From NCBI GenBank assembly GCA_019309945.1, contig JAFDFH010000006.1, positions 1 to 18,141 on the forward strand: a stretch of 18,141 nt of DNA, written 5' to 3'. Both the position numbers and the translations under genes were made by a program. Origin of the DNA: Deltaproteobacteria bacterium. Lineage in GTDB: Bacteria > Desulfobacterota > Desulfobacteria > Desulfobacterales > JAFDFH01. Positions 1 to 8,654 of the stretch are shown piece after piece (position 1 is the stretch's first letter; every line of letters starts with the position of its first letter). Below the pieces are notes generated by a model. The model did not search any database. It was not told the origin of the DNA and saw only the letters and a program-made list of their open reading frames with translations.

Positions 1-840
1 GGCATTGATGATAGATTCGCGTATGGCTTCAAGAGGATAATCCCACACTTCATCTCTTTGAGGTTTCCCTGTCATAACAAACTTTACACTGATATTTTTA
101 CGTATAAAATCCATAGCCTCGTCTATTTGCTCAACAATCGTGCCTTCAATCATTCGATCATCAATGACAATGGTTTCTTCTTTGAACCTGCCGCAATGGA
201 CCAAGCCCTGGGACCGAAGGTATTTTGTGCCTTTCCGAAAAAGCAGAAGCGCTGCCCATGTCGGCTTGCCTTCCTTGACAAGTTCCAGCTTTTTAAGAAT
301 TTCTAAAGGTTCTTCATGGTCTCCAACATCTCTTCTCCCCGCATCCCTTGACCTTCTGATGTATCTTTTGATTTTTTCAGGGTCTATGTCAGACATCGTG
401 GCATCTGGAGCCGGCGTTTTATCCCAGCTCGTACCGGTAGAATGTAAATGCATTTCAGCGATATCCTGAGGAGTCATTAGACGATTACTGTTTTCCACCC
501 TCCGGTAACATCTCCCTTTCGTTGATACAGGTTTAAGGGGGAATTCTTTAATTTGGATAACAGCAATTATTTTGCTCTCAATTTCCGACGATTTAACCTC
601 CGGTATGATCCGAGGCTGAGTACCTTGAGAAATCTTATTAGTCCAGCCGATTAAAGTCTCCTTTCCGATCTGAACACCCTTTTTAGCGCCTTTATCGGAA
701 ACCCCAATAAAAATATGCCCTCCTTTTGTATTAGCGAAGGCAACAGCCGTTTCGATTGTTTTATTATCAAATGTTTCTTTAAATTCGACTGTTTTGGATT
801 CGCCCTTTTTTATTAGCTTTACTATCTCTGGTTGATCCAT
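1..840 (-). CDS. AlbA_2/Schlafen-type putative transcriptional regulator with ATPase domain, 5' part only
   Basis: An open frame of 280 codons runs without a stop from an ATG at 840 to the left edge, so the C-terminal part lies outside the window. Residues about 10-120 fit the AlbA_2 (Schlafen-like, divergent AAA-4) DNA/RNA-binding domain: an early VEFKE, then TAVAFANTKGG and IFIGVSDKG, then a CYRRVENSNR segment. The visible end EAIRESIINA matches the start of the histidine-kinase-like ATPase motif (REAxxNAxxHR) found in this family, which is often mislabelled RecG-like helicase. These proteins are usually around 400-500 residues, so roughly 60 percent is visible. No strong Shine-Dalgarno sequence precedes the ATG; the start rests on the family N-terminus. 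It faces away from the efflux operon's 3' end and shares no obvious role with it. Target genes are unknown. Confidence 0.85.
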   Translation of the reverse strand, partial: MDQPEIVKLIKKGESKTVEFKETFDNKTIETAVAFANTKGGHIFIGVSDKGAKKGVQIGKETLIGWTNKISQGTQPRIIPEVKSSEIESKIIAVIQIKEFPLKPVSTKGRCYRRVENSNRLMTPQDIAEMHLHSTGTSWDKTPAPDATMSDIDPEKIKRYIRRSRDAGRRDVGDHEEPLEILKKLELVKEGKPTWAALLLFRKGTKYLRSQGLVHCGRFKEETIVIDDRMIEGTIVEQIDEAMDFIRKNISVKFVMTGKPQRDEVWDYPLEAIRESIINA

Positions 841-1201
841 TACGTTTTTATCCCGTTGTCTCTTTTTTATTTCTTACAACCTTTTTTAGCTTCTTCCAGA
901 CGCTCTGTTTTTCTGATCCCCATTGTGATAGAAAAAGTTGAAAGGTGTTGAAAAATAACTTAAAATTAGTAGGTTAGTCAAGCATATAATAATTTCGGAA
1001 TGTTGGCCCTCAAACCAAAGGCCATATTTTACAAGCTGAACTTTATCTGCTTTTTCTTGACTTGTTTAAGGTGATTTTCCGCACTGAGTGTCGAGTTTTG
1101 CGGGTCGTACATCAAGGGGATGGTGTTGGTTTTTTGCATTACTGTAATCATCATATAACGGATGAGAACAACTTACGGGCCTGCTATGAATGGGATAGAT
1201 A
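841..1201. other. gene-poor gap upstream of the AlbA_2 gene, possible decayed small ORF
   Basis: No convincing gene is visible. A 41-codon minus-strand ORF runs from ATG at 1154 to a stop at 1029 (it reads MMITVMQKTNTIPLMYDP at the start). I do not recognise it and it has no clear ribosome binding site. Its position next to the family A element at 1202 suggests it might be a decayed fragment of a mobile gene, but this is a guess. The promoter of the AlbA_2 gene should lie between about 841 and 1000; that stretch is A/T-rich, but I cannot pick a confident pair of hexamers. Confidence 0.3.
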
Positions 1202-1342
1202 GGGTCCATCCAGAAACGGTCTTTTTGCCCGAGCTCTGGGTTATGCTCAAAATTTTATCCTCGGAATATCAACTATATGCCTGCGGTAAAATTTTTCGCA
1301 TGCCTTGATCTCAAACAAAAATCCTCGTTTCTGGACGGACAC
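1202..1342 (-). mobile_element. family A MITE-like element, copy 1 (141 bp)
   Basis: This is the reverse-complement copy of a 141-bp element also present at 12243-12383 and 13256-13396. The ends are terminal inverted repeats: 17 bp beginning GGGTCCATCCAGAAACG on the left and ending CGTTTCTGGACGGACAC on the right. The interior carries an inverted repeat (GCCTGCG, A/T-rich loop, CGCATGC; one mismatch here). Flanks are TAGATA (1196-1201) and TAAATA (1343-1348), a 5/6 match compatible with an aged 6-bp target duplication. It has no coding capacity. It lies 39 bp beyond the stop of the RND permease gene. Confidence 0.85.
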
Positions 1343-1381
1343 TAAATAGGGTTTTATCTATAGCCCTGCGGCAAAGCACGC

Positions 1382-4300
1382 TTACGATTGTTTGGGTTTG
1401 GCGTGTCCGTGGGAAGATTCCCATCGCTTGTCGAGAAAGTAGAGGATCGGAACCGTCATTCGGGAAAAGAGAAGGGAAGCGACTTCGCCCGCCATCAGAG
1501 ACAGGGCCAGGCCTTGAAAAATGGGATCAAACAGGATGACCGATGCCCCGACGACGACCGCGGCGGCCGTGAGCATCATGGGCCGAAAGCGAACCGCACC
1601 GGCGTCGATGACGGCCAGATTAAGAGGCATCCCCTGTTTCAGCCGTAATTCGATGAAATCGACCAGGATAATGGAATTGCGCACGACAATGCCGGCACCG
1701 GCAATAAACCCGATCATTGATGTTGCCGTAAAAAACGCGCCGAAAAGCAAATGGGCCGGAAGAATCCCAATGAGGGAAAAGGGTATGGCGATCATAATGA
1801 CCAGTGGGGTGGAGAAGGATTGAAACCAGCCCACGACCAGAACAAAGATGAGCAGGAGAACCACGCCAAAGGCGATTCCCATATCCCGGAACACTTCGTA
1901 AGTGATATGCCATTCCCCATCCCATTTCATGGCAAAACGGCGGTCACTGGAAGGTAGGTTAGCGGTATGCTGGGCGATCCGGTAACCTTCCGGAAGCGTT
2001 AGGGCGTCGATCTTTTTTTGCATTTCGAAAATTGCGTAAACCGGGCTTTCCTTTTCTCCGGCCACATCGCCAATGACATACACTACCGGCATGAGATTTT
2101 TATGATAAATACTCCGGTCAACATCGGTTTTGCGGGTATCAACAAGGGTCGATAATGGAACCAAGCTGCCATCGGCGGATTGAATCTTAATTGCCTCCAG
2201 ACGTTTGGTCCCTGCGCGGTCTACGAGGGGGAGCCTTAAAATTACGGGAACATCTTCTTTTTCCAGAGGTTGATGGAGAAGTCCCACCTGCCTTCCGGAC
2301 AGGGCCAGTTCAAGGGTCTTTGTAATCTGAGCCACGCTGATTCCGTGAAGGCCTGCTTTTTCCTTATCGACTTCCATGTTAAACCGGAGTTGGCTTTCTT
2401 CCATGTACCAGTCTACATCCACAACACCCGGCGTTTCTTCAAAAACGTTGCGAATCTGCTTGGCGATTTCGCGCTGGCGTTCATAATTCGGTCCATAGAT
2501 TTCAGCCACCAGGGTAGACAGAACCGGCGGTCCCGGAGGTACTTCAGCCACTTTTACGCGGGCCTTGTAACGATCGGCAATCAATTTAAGGGCAGGGCGC
2601 ACGCGCTTGGCGATAGCATGGCTCTGCTGTTTGCGGTATTTTTTGTTCGCCAGGTTTACCTGAATGTCCGCCATGTTGGGGCCCTGGCGCAGATAGTAAT
2701 GACGAACCAGACCGTTAAAATTAAACGGGCCGGCGGTGCCGGAATAAATTTCATAATCAACCACCTCATTAACCGTTTTGAGATAATCACCCATTTCAAG
2801 GGCCGCAGCCGTCGTTTGCTCCAGGGTGGCGTATTCCGGCATGTCGATAATCACCTGAAACTCACTCTTGTTGTCAAAAGGAAGCATCTTTACCCGTACC
2901 CAGCCAATAGCAACCAGGGCGCAGGCGCAAAGCAAAAGGCCGGCCACCCCCATCAGGAAAGTCCAGCGCCACCGGGGGCTTTCGATAAGGGGGGCCATGA
3001 CGCGCCGGTAGAGACGGATGCTCCAGTCTTCCTCTTGGTGGGATTCTTCTTCGCAGGTTTCATCGTGCCTAAGCAGCCGCATGGAAGCCCAGGGGGTTAC
3101 GATAAACGCGACAAAAAGGGAAAATACCATGGCGGCCGAGGCACCCAGCGGGATCGGCCGCATGTAGGGACCCATAAGCCCCCCCACAAAGGCCATGGGG
3201 AGAATGGCGGCAATGACGGCCAGGGTCGCAAGGATTGTCGGATTGCCCACTTCGTCCACCGCTTCAACGGCGACCTGAAAACGGGGACGGTCACAGTTTT
3301 CAGGAAGCCGAAAATGGCGGACAATGTTTTCCACCACCACGATCGCGTCGTCCACGAGAATACCAATGGAAAAGATCAGGGCGAAGAGGGTAATGCGATT
3401 TAAGGTATAGCCATAGAGGTAAAAAAAAGCGAGGGTCAGGGCCAGGGTGACAGGGATAGCAAGTGCGACCACACCCGATTCCCGGCGGCCTAAAGTGAAC
3501 CAGATGAGAATCGTTACCGAAACGATTGCGATCATCATATGAAAAAGAAGCTCGTCGGATTTCTCCTTGGCGGTTTCACCATAATGGCGGGTGATGGTCA
3601 TGTGAATATTATCCGGAATAATGGTCCCGCGGATATCCTCGATCCGTTTTAGAACATTTTCGGCCACGGTGATGGCATTGGTCCCTTTTCTTTTGGCAAC
3701 GGTCAGGGTTACGGCCGGATAAACTCCCGTAGGTGCTTCATTCCCGGCAATTCCCTTTTTTTCTGAAGCAGGACCGGTTCCAAAAAAGACATACTGATCC
3801 GGTTCCTTGGGCCCATCGGTGACGGATGCAACATCCCGAAGATAGACCGGCCTGCCGTCGTGAAGACCGATGACGACGCTTTTGACATCTTCCAGGGTTT
3901 TGAGAAATCCCCCCGTATGAACCCGGACCTGCCCTTCCAATGAAGGATATGTCCCGGCGTCGATTTCCTGATTGGCCGCCGATAGCATTGCGGCGACTCT
4001 TTCGATGTCCAGTCTAAAGGCAGCCAGACGTACCGGGTCCAGCTGGACATCCAACTGTCGCCGGTCGCCACCAATCAGCGTCGTAATTGAAACATTGTTT
4101 ACGCGTTTAATGCTATTTTCAACTTCGGCTCCCAGACGTCTTAAAAGATAAGCATCAGCCTCCTCGCCCCAGAAGGTAAGGCCCAGAATGGGAACATCGT
4201 CAATATACCTCGGTTTTATTAATGGCGGTGTTGCCGCCCAGGGGATCCTGTCATAATTCGCCATAAGCTTGGACTGGAGCCGAACAATCGATTGTTCCTC

Positions 4301-4621
4301 ATTTTGTCCGACAAAGAAACGGACAACCGCCATGGCCATCCCCGGGCTCGACGTGGAATAGATATACTCCACCCCGGGAATTTCCCATAGCAGCTTTTCC
4401 ATGGGCCCTGTGATTCGCTCTTCGACTTCTTTAGCACTGGCACCGGGCATTTTTACGAAGATATCGACCATCGGTACAATGATTTGAGGTTCCTCTTCTC
4501 TTGGAAGCGCGATGACCGCAAAAAGCCCTAAAAAAATGGAAGCGATGATAATCAGAGGGGTCAGTTTGGAATCGATAAAAAAATGTGCGATCCTGCCGGC
4601 GGGACCTGTATGTTGACTCAT
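1382..4621 (-). CDS. efflux RND transporter permease subunit
   Basis: This encodes a 1079-residue inner-membrane pump of the RND superfamily (AcrB-like), which exports substrates by proton antiport. TM1 lies at about residues 20-40 and is followed by a PREEEPQI segment and the periplasmic porter domain (GASAKEVEERITGPME, SSPGMAMAVV). The TM block at about 360-520 contains GILVDDAIVVVEN, with the adjacent aspartates D424/D425 that correspond to the proton-relay pair of AcrB TM4. A second porter domain and TM block (GMAFGVVLL-like, then GAGIVVRNSIILVDF) complete the duplicated fold, and the length is normal. The ATG overlaps the adaptor gene's stop as ATGA (4618-4621), showing translational coupling. 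It lacks the usual CusA-type N-terminus, so a drug/organic-compound exporter is more likely than a metal pump; the substrate is unknown. It is the last gene of the operon. Confidence 0.95.
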   Translation of the reverse strand: MSQHTGPAGRIAHFFIDSKLTPLIIIASIFLGLFAVIALPREEEPQIIVPMVDIFVKMPGASAKEVEERITGPMEKLLWEIPGVEYIYSTSSPGMAMAVVRFFVGQNEEQSIVRLQSKLMANYDRIPWAATPPLIKPRYIDDVPILGLTFWGEEADAYLLRRLGAEVENSIKRVNNVSITTLIGGDRRQLDVQLDPVRLAAFRLDIERVAAMLSAANQEIDAGTYPSLEGQVRVHTGGFLKTLEDVKSVVIGLHDGRPVYLRDVASVTDGPKEPDQYVFFGTGPASEKKGIAGNEAPTGVYPAVTLTVAKRKGTNAITVAENVLKRIEDIRGTIIPDNIHMTITRHYGETAKEKSDELLFHMMIAIVSVTILIWFTLGRRESGVVALAIPVTLALTLAFFYLYGYTLNRITLFALIFSIGILVDDAIVVVENIVRHFRLPENCDRPRFQVAVEAVDEVGNPTILATLAVIAAILPMAFVGGLMGPYMRPIPLGASAAMVFSLFVAFIVTPWASMRLLRHDETCEEESHQEEDWSIRLYRRVMAPLIESPRWRWTFLMGVAGLLLCACALVAIGWVRVKMLPFDNKSEFQVIIDMPEYATLEQTTAAALEMGDYLKTVNEVVDYEIYSGTAGPFNFNGLVRHYYLRQGPNMADIQVNLANKKYRKQQSHAIAKRVRPALKLIADRYKARVKVAEVPPGPPVLSTLVAEIYGPNYERQREIAKQIRNVFEETPGVVDVDWYMEESQLRFNMEVDKEKAGLHGISVAQITKTLELALSGRQVGLLHQPLEKEDVPVILRLPLVDRAGTKRLEAIKIQSADGSLVPLSTLVDTRKTDVDRSIYHKNLMPVVYVIGDVAGEKESPVYAIFEMQKKIDALTLPEGYRIAQHTANLPSSDRRFAMKWDGEWHITYEVFRDMGIAFGVVLLLIFVLVVGWFQSFSTPLVIMIAIPFSLIGILPAHLLFGAFFTATSMIGFIAGAGIVVRNSIILVDFIELRLKQGMPLNLAVIDAGAVRFRPMMLTAAAVVVGASVILFDPIFQGLALSLMAGEVASLLFSRMTVPILYFLDKRWESSHGHAKPKQS

Positions 4622-5787
4622 TGGGGAACCTCCACGCGTGCTCCGTTCACAATTCCAGGAGGTGGTGACACCACGTACCGATTGCCTTCTTTGATTCCGG
4701 AGACGACTTCGACAGCATCCCCCATGGTCCTGCCGATACGGATGAGACGAAAACGGGCCGTTTGTTTAGCATCTACAATGTAAATACCTGTCAGTTGTCC
4801 CTGCCGGACAAGCGCCGACGAGGGGATCATCAGCATACCGGCCTCTCCCACGGGGACTGCCACCCGGGCGAACATGCCCGTCCGGATGGCCTTATCCATC
4901 GGGAGGGCCACTTTGACTTGAAAGGAACGACTCTTATAATCCGCCGCCGGAACAATCCGGCCCACCGTTCCCTCCAGGGTCTTTTCATCCAGGGCCGGAA
5001 TGGTTACTTGCACTTTCTGGTCAAGGTATACCGATTGGATATGTTGTTCCGGCAGAACGAACTCCGCACAATGCACCCCCTCTTTTTCGAGGGTAAGAAA
5101 AGGTGTGCCGGGAGATGCCAGATCACCCACATTTATCATTTTGGCCGTAATTTTACCGTCATAGGGGGATCGAATCTTCGCATCTTTTTCTCCGATCTGT
5201 GCAGCGGTCACGGCTGCTTCGGCCTGTTGAACACGGTGGCCCGAAGCTGCCAGCATAGCTTCGGTCTGGCTCAATGAGGCCTCGGACTGTCGATAGCGCG
5301 CTTCGACCTCTTCAAATTCCTGCTGACTGGCCGACTCTTCTTGCATGAGTTGAAGGTAGCGTTTGTACGTGGAACGAGTAAGTCGAGCTCTTGCACGGGC
5401 TGCTTCGCGAGCGGATCTTGCAGAAGCCTCCGAACTGCGCGCACCAGCCAGAGCTTCTCGGGCCTCGCGAAGTCGGGCAGATACCTGACGTTCATCAATC
5501 TCTACCAGGAGATCCCCCTGCTTGACGAAGTCCCCTTCCTGCACATGGATGGCCTTAACCGTGCCCATCAGCTTGCTGGACAGGGTACTGGCGGTACGGG
5601 CGGTCACGGTTCCGACCGCCTCATAGATAAACGGCTGGCGGGTGACTTTGGCAACGGCCAGATGTGCTTTAATAACAGGCAATTCACCCGGTTCGACATT
5701 TCCGGGTTCAATTTTATCGCTACAGCCTGGCGACAACAAGATCGTGCTCAGTAAAAAGGTTAGGTAAAATATTTTTTTCCCCGGCAT
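4618..5787 (-). CDS. efflux RND transporter periplasmic adaptor (membrane fusion) lipoprotein
   Basis: This 389-residue adaptor bridges the RND pump and the outer-membrane channel. The frame is open further upstream, but the ATG at 5787 is chosen because AGGGAG lies 6 nt before it and because it gives a lipoprotein signal: a hydrophobic stretch followed by LLSPGC, with Cys22 as the probable lipidation site. The first half-lipoyl motif (GTVKAIHVQEGDFVKQG) is followed by an alanine/glutamate-rich coiled-coil hairpin at about residues 105-190, then the second half-lipoyl motif (IRSPYDGKITAKMINVGD), a beta-barrel and a membrane-proximal domain (GMFARVAVPVG, IPSSALV). It lies 37 bp downstream of the TolC-like gene and overlaps the pump gene by 4 nt. 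Confidence 0.95.
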   Translation of the reverse strand: MPGKKIFYLTFLLSTILLSPGCSDKIEPGNVEPGELPVIKAHLAVAKVTRQPFIYEAVGTVTARTASTLSSKLMGTVKAIHVQEGDFVKQGDLLVEIDERQVSARLREAREALAGARSSEASARSAREAARARARLTRSTYKRYLQLMQEESASQQEFEEVEARYRQSEASLSQTEAMLAASGHRVQQAEAAVTAAQIGEKDAKIRSPYDGKITAKMINVGDLASPGTPFLTLEKEGVHCAEFVLPEQHIQSVYLDQKVQVTIPALDEKTLEGTVGRIVPAADYKSRSFQVKVALPMDKAIRTGMFARVAVPVGEAGMLMIPSSALVRQGQLTGIYIVDAKQTARFRLIRIGRTMGDAVEVVSGIKEGNRYVVSPPPGIVNGARVEVPQ

Positions 5788-5824
5788 ATTAAACTCCCTT
5801 TTAGATAACTGCAACCTCTTCTGA

Positions 5825-7192
5825 TTATTGAAAATCGGTGTCAATGGTTCCGGCCGCCAGGGCCAGATTAATTCTGGCAACTTTGTAATCATGCATGGAC
5901 TTGAAATGGCGTGTACGTGCCTGTTGTGAGGCCACCTCGGCATCCAACAGGCTTACGATGGTCAGAAGTCCGCTTTTGTAACGATTCCGAACGATACGAA
6001 GCGCCTCTTCAGCTTGGGTCACTGCCGTTTGGGCCACCTGGATTTGCTTCCAGGCACTCTGGGTTTGAAGAAATGCTTTTTGTGTTTCGACACGAACCCC
6101 CAGTTCCATCGCTTTAATCGTAGACTGGACCAGACGGAGGAATGCCATTGCTTCTTTTGTTTTGGAGGAAATACGATGACCGCTGAAAAGGTTTATGCGT
6201 GCCACGGCCCCGACGGTATAATTATCTGCAAATTCACTGAAATTTTCGGAATTGATCTGGTAAGTACCCACAAGATTCAAAGTGGGTAGATGTTCGTACC
6301 TGGACTTGGTCATTTCATCCTGGGCAATGGTTTGCCGGTGTCGCAATTGTTTCAGGTCCGGTCGATTGCCCAGGGCCATGGCAATCCATTCCTCGATAGA
6401 GCCTTTGCTTTCCCAACACCGCTCCAAGGGGGTGATCGGATTGATCGAACGTTCACCAAACGTTCCCATTGCAGCGTGTAACACGGCCTGAGACATTTTT
6501 ACCTGGCTTTCAGCCTGGAGGCGCTCTTGTTCCAATTCGGCAATGCGAACCTGGGCACGGAGAAGGTCACTTTTAACCACAAACCCGCTTTTAAAGCGAG
6601 ATTGTACCAACTTTAAATGGGCCTGCGCCGTTGTTAGAGCCTTCTGAACGACATTGACATTTTTCCGGGCCAGCAGGAGACCGACATACGCGCTTGCCGT
6701 GTTTGCAATAACATCCTGTCGCGTCCGTTTCAGCATTAAAGACGCGGCTTGGTGGTTTTCCCTGGATTGCTTCGTGCCGAGGCGTGTCCGGCCACCGTTA
6801 AAGACCGACCAGTCCAATGCGAAGGCCGTTCCAAAATTGTTGATGGCTTCAGGATCATTGAGTTTATTGGGATTAAAATCTTCCAGGGTAATAACCCCCT
6901 GATTCAGCTTGGTACCAAAGGCCCAGGTGGGATTGGTGGTTCGATTAAACGTTTCCGAAAAATAGACCTGAGGATAAAATCCGGACTGGGCCTGGGTAAT
7001 TTTAGACGCCGATATCTCCAGCTGATCGTGAGCCGCCGTTATCCTCGGGTTTTGATCGACGGCCATTATTATCGCATCGGATAATGTCAGTGGGAGGTGT
7101 GATTCCTGATTGGCTGTAGCTGCCGGCGTGGAAGTTGATAGGTGTGTACAAACGAAAACCAATATACAGATCCTGGGGAAAAACCGTTTCAT
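5825..7192 (-). CDS. TolC family outer membrane efflux protein
   Basis: This encodes a 455-residue outer-membrane channel of the TolC/OEP family, the exit duct for the adaptor and RND pump that follow. The N-terminus MKRFF plus a hydrophobic segment ending near STPAATA is a Sec signal peptide. Two OEP repeats are visible: LTLSDAIIMAVDQNPRI at the start of the mature protein, and the second half with NRPDLKQLRHR and RNRYKSGLLTIVSLLDAE. The same SRFKSGFVVKSDLLRAQ pattern occurs in the first half. AGGAG lies 7 nt upstream of the ATG. It is the first gene of the three-gene operon, and a candidate promoter lies about 90 bp upstream. Confidence 0.95.
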   Translation of the reverse strand: MKRFFPRICILVFVCTHLSTSTPAATANQESHLPLTLSDAIIMAVDQNPRITAAHDQLEISASKITQAQSGFYPQVYFSETFNRTTNPTWAFGTKLNQGVITLEDFNPNKLNDPEAINNFGTAFALDWSVFNGGRTRLGTKQSRENHQAASLMLKRTRQDVIANTASAYVGLLLARKNVNVVQKALTTAQAHLKLVQSRFKSGFVVKSDLLRAQVRIAELEQERLQAESQVKMSQAVLHAAMGTFGERSINPITPLERCWESKGSIEEWIAMALGNRPDLKQLRHRQTIAQDEMTKSRYEHLPTLNLVGTYQINSENFSEFADNYTVGAVARINLFSGHRISSKTKEAMAFLRLVQSTIKAMELGVRVETQKAFLQTQSAWKQIQVAQTAVTQAEEALRIVRNRYKSGLLTIVSLLDAEVASQQARTRHFKSMHDYKVARINLALAAGTIDTDFQ

Positions 7193-7279
7193 AACATCGC
7201 TCCTGGCCCATTACCCCGACGACACCGATGGCCGTCAGGGTGCTTTGTGTGTTCGAAAATAGACGGCTAGAAACGAAAA

Positions 7280-7306
7280 ATAATAAAATAAATGGTGTGC
7301 TGTCAA
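7280..7306 (-). promoter_or_regulatory. candidate sigma-70 promoter of the efflux operon
   Basis: On the minus strand a consensus TTGACA (7306-7301) is followed by an A/T-rich stretch containing TATTAT at 7285-7280 (15-bp spacing) or TTATTT at 7283-7278 (17-bp spacing). Before the family B element inserted, the TGA stop of the HEAT-repeat gene would have overlapped this -35 box, so the insertion edge lies exactly at the promoter boundary. The -10 choice is uncertain. Confidence 0.45.
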
Positions 7307-7314
7307 GAAGAATG

Positions 7315-7584
7315 GTAACTTCTCAATATGTTCCGGTAGGCCCGCTGCGCCATCCGGTAATTTTTTTCAATACGGTCAAAACTTGCCGTTTAGGGCGCCT
7401 AACAGTGCCCCGTGCACGGGATCTAAAATGAGTGTGTCGCTTAGCACAAACAGGCTACAATCAACAATTTATCATGTTCGGGTCACTGCAAGCCGCCCTA
7501 AACGGCTTCAAACAGTTGTCCGCTTTGAAAAAAATTACCGGATGACTCCGCTGGTAGGTTTAACCATAAGTTTTTAGAAGTTAC
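7315..7584 (+). mobile_element. family B MITE, copy 1 (270 bp, IS66-like ends, 8-bp target duplication)
   Basis: The ends are inverted repeats: GTAACTTCTCAA at the left and TTTAGAAGTTAC at the right (one mismatch). GAAGAATG occurs directly outside both ends (7307-7314 and 7585-7592), a perfect 8-bp target duplication. GTAA termini with 8-bp duplications are the hallmark of the IS66 family, so this is probably a non-autonomous IS66 derivative. The interior is strongly palindromic: 7351-7370 pairs perfectly with 7525-7544 (20 bp), and 7385-7397 with 7494-7506 (13 bp). There is no transposase. The right end supplies the stop codon (TAA, minus strand 7583-7581) of the HEAT-repeat gene. A second copy lies at 14858. 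Confidence 0.92.
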
Positions 7585-8288
7585 GAAGAATGGTGCTGCT
7601 GTTTGATTTTCGTCAACGCATCCCCGGCGAGTTTGCCGATCGTGCATTCAACGAGTTGTCGGTTCAAAAATATATGTATTTTTATCTTATCATCGGACAG
7701 TTTTGCGAGTATCGGTTTTGTCAGGATTGGGCTTAAGGCGCCTGCAGCCCATGCGGCAAACCCACGAATCGTTGCGTCGTTCGATTCCATGAACGGAAGG
7801 ATATGGGGGGTAGCGCTTACAACCAGAGCGGGACGTGCGTGGGCAAGTCGCCCCACACCCCAAATAACACCTCGCTGTAGCGCTTCATACTCGATAAAAT
7901 TACCGTTTCGCATCATGTAGGATATGAGGATACAGGAATATTCATCAGCCAGACCTGGGTGGCAGGCCATGATTTCTCCCATGGCTTCAGGTGAACCCCA
8001 GCCGATTCCTCCGGATTCATCGTTTAGATTCCAGATGAGGCGGCGCATGACCACTCGTGCAGATTCCATATCTTGCATCGCAAGATCTGCTACCACGGCA
8101 CCCATAGCCGTCACCGACCGCCATTTGATTAATTCATCAGAATTGTAGAAAAAAGAAAACAGGGGATTGACCGCCTGTCTTGCAGGCAGTTTGAGAATTT
8201 CTTCCAAACCTTTTTCCAAATCCTCTTTTTTAAGAACCTCGAGGAGTTTGTTTTTCAGTTTTCGTCCGCTTATTTTTTCAGTTTGCAT
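7581..8288 (-). CDS. HEAT-repeat domain protein of unknown function
   Basis: This encodes a 235-residue soluble alpha-helical protein. After a charged N-terminus come helical repeats of HEAT/PBS-lyase style, for example IKWRSVTAMGAVVADLA, SPEAMGEIMACHP, ALQRGVIWGVGRLAHARP and TIRGFAAWAAGALSPI, with the Ala/Gly helix packing typical of that superfamily. No signal peptide or cofactor motif is seen. The ATG follows the DsrE-like gene's stop without a gap (TAAATG) and has no clear Shine-Dalgarno, so translation is probably coupled. It is the last gene of the flavodiiron, ferredoxin, DsrE, HEAT set, and its role is unknown; a scaffold for the DsrE-like partner is conceivable. Its last codon and stop (TCG TAA) are formed by the family B element. 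The uninterrupted gene would have ended TCT TGA, also Ser-stop, so the protein is unchanged. Confidence 0.85.
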   Translation of the reverse strand: MQTEKISGRKLKNKLLEVLKKEDLEKGLEEILKLPARQAVNPLFSFFYNSDELIKWRSVTAMGAVVADLAMQDMESARVVMRRLIWNLNDESGGIGWGSPEAMGEIMACHPGLADEYSCILISYMMRNGNFIEYEALQRGVIWGVGRLAHARPALVVSATPHILPFMESNDATIRGFAAWAAGALSPILTKPILAKLSDDKIKIHIFLNRQLVECTIGKLAGDALTKIKQQHHSS

Positions 8289-8636
8289 TTAAAACGTGAT
8301 GATTTCATAGCCACTATCCTTGTACCGTGCCATGCTGGGGTGCCCTGACATGTCATCTAGTAGTGACAAACCCTGGTTTTTGGATGCCTCCAGGGTACCC
8401 ATCTTATTGGCGCATGCTTTGCACACACCCTCGACGAGTTTAAAATTTATTACCTTTTCCCACAAGGCGTGCATAGGATTCCCTTTTTTTTCGAGTTCCG
8501 GAATTAATTTTGTGGCGGCACCCTCGATGACAATTTTGCTTTCGTAACCCTTATCTTTCATATCGAGGGCGTTTAAAAGGACGTGGATAAAACACATGGG
8601 ATCACCATTGAAAACAAAAAGCACAATCTTTTTCAT
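8289..8636 (-). CDS. DsrE-like family cytoplasmic protein
   Basis: This encodes a 115-residue protein with the DsrE/DsrF-like alpha/beta fold: N-terminal strand KKIVLFVFNGDP, a helix with FIHVLLNALDM, a second strand SKIVIEG, and a C-terminal strand YEIITF. Cysteines are C15 and a CKAC pair (C72, C75). Some DsrE-fold proteins use cysteines for sulfur transfer, but this is not a clear match to the DsrE of the DsrEFH complex, so sulfur relay is only a possibility. AAGGAG lies 5 nt before the ATG. The gene is 18 bp after the ferredoxin gene and its stop abuts the HEAT gene's ATG, so the three are co-transcribed. Confidence 0.85.
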   Translation of the reverse strand: MKKIVLFVFNGDPMCFIHVLLNALDMKDKGYESKIVIEGAATKLIPELEKKGNPMHALWEKVINFKLVEGVCKACANKMGTLEASKNQGLSLLDDMSGHPSMARYKDSGYEIITF

Positions 8637-8654
8637 AAAAGCTCCTTTCTGCAG

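Noticed and set aside
1343..1387. A third TCG-TAA gene end (RND permease), followed by GCG, resembling an IS66-type GTAAGCG terminus
   Set aside because: No matching inverted end, no 8-bp duplication and no similarity to family B could be found beyond it, so it is probably coincidence.
2270..3403. A 377-codon plus-strand ORF antisense to the RND permease gene
   Set aside because: It lies wholly inside a well-supported RND gene with all family motifs. The antisense product is low-complexity (His/Gly/Lys-rich) and matches nothing I know.
7383..7577. A 64-codon ORF inside family B copy 1, with a similar 70-codon ORF at 14908-15120 in copy 2
   Set aside because: Over the aligned part nearly all differences between the two copies change the amino acid and almost none are silent, so there is no sign of protein-level constraint. 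The frame is a by-product of the repeat.
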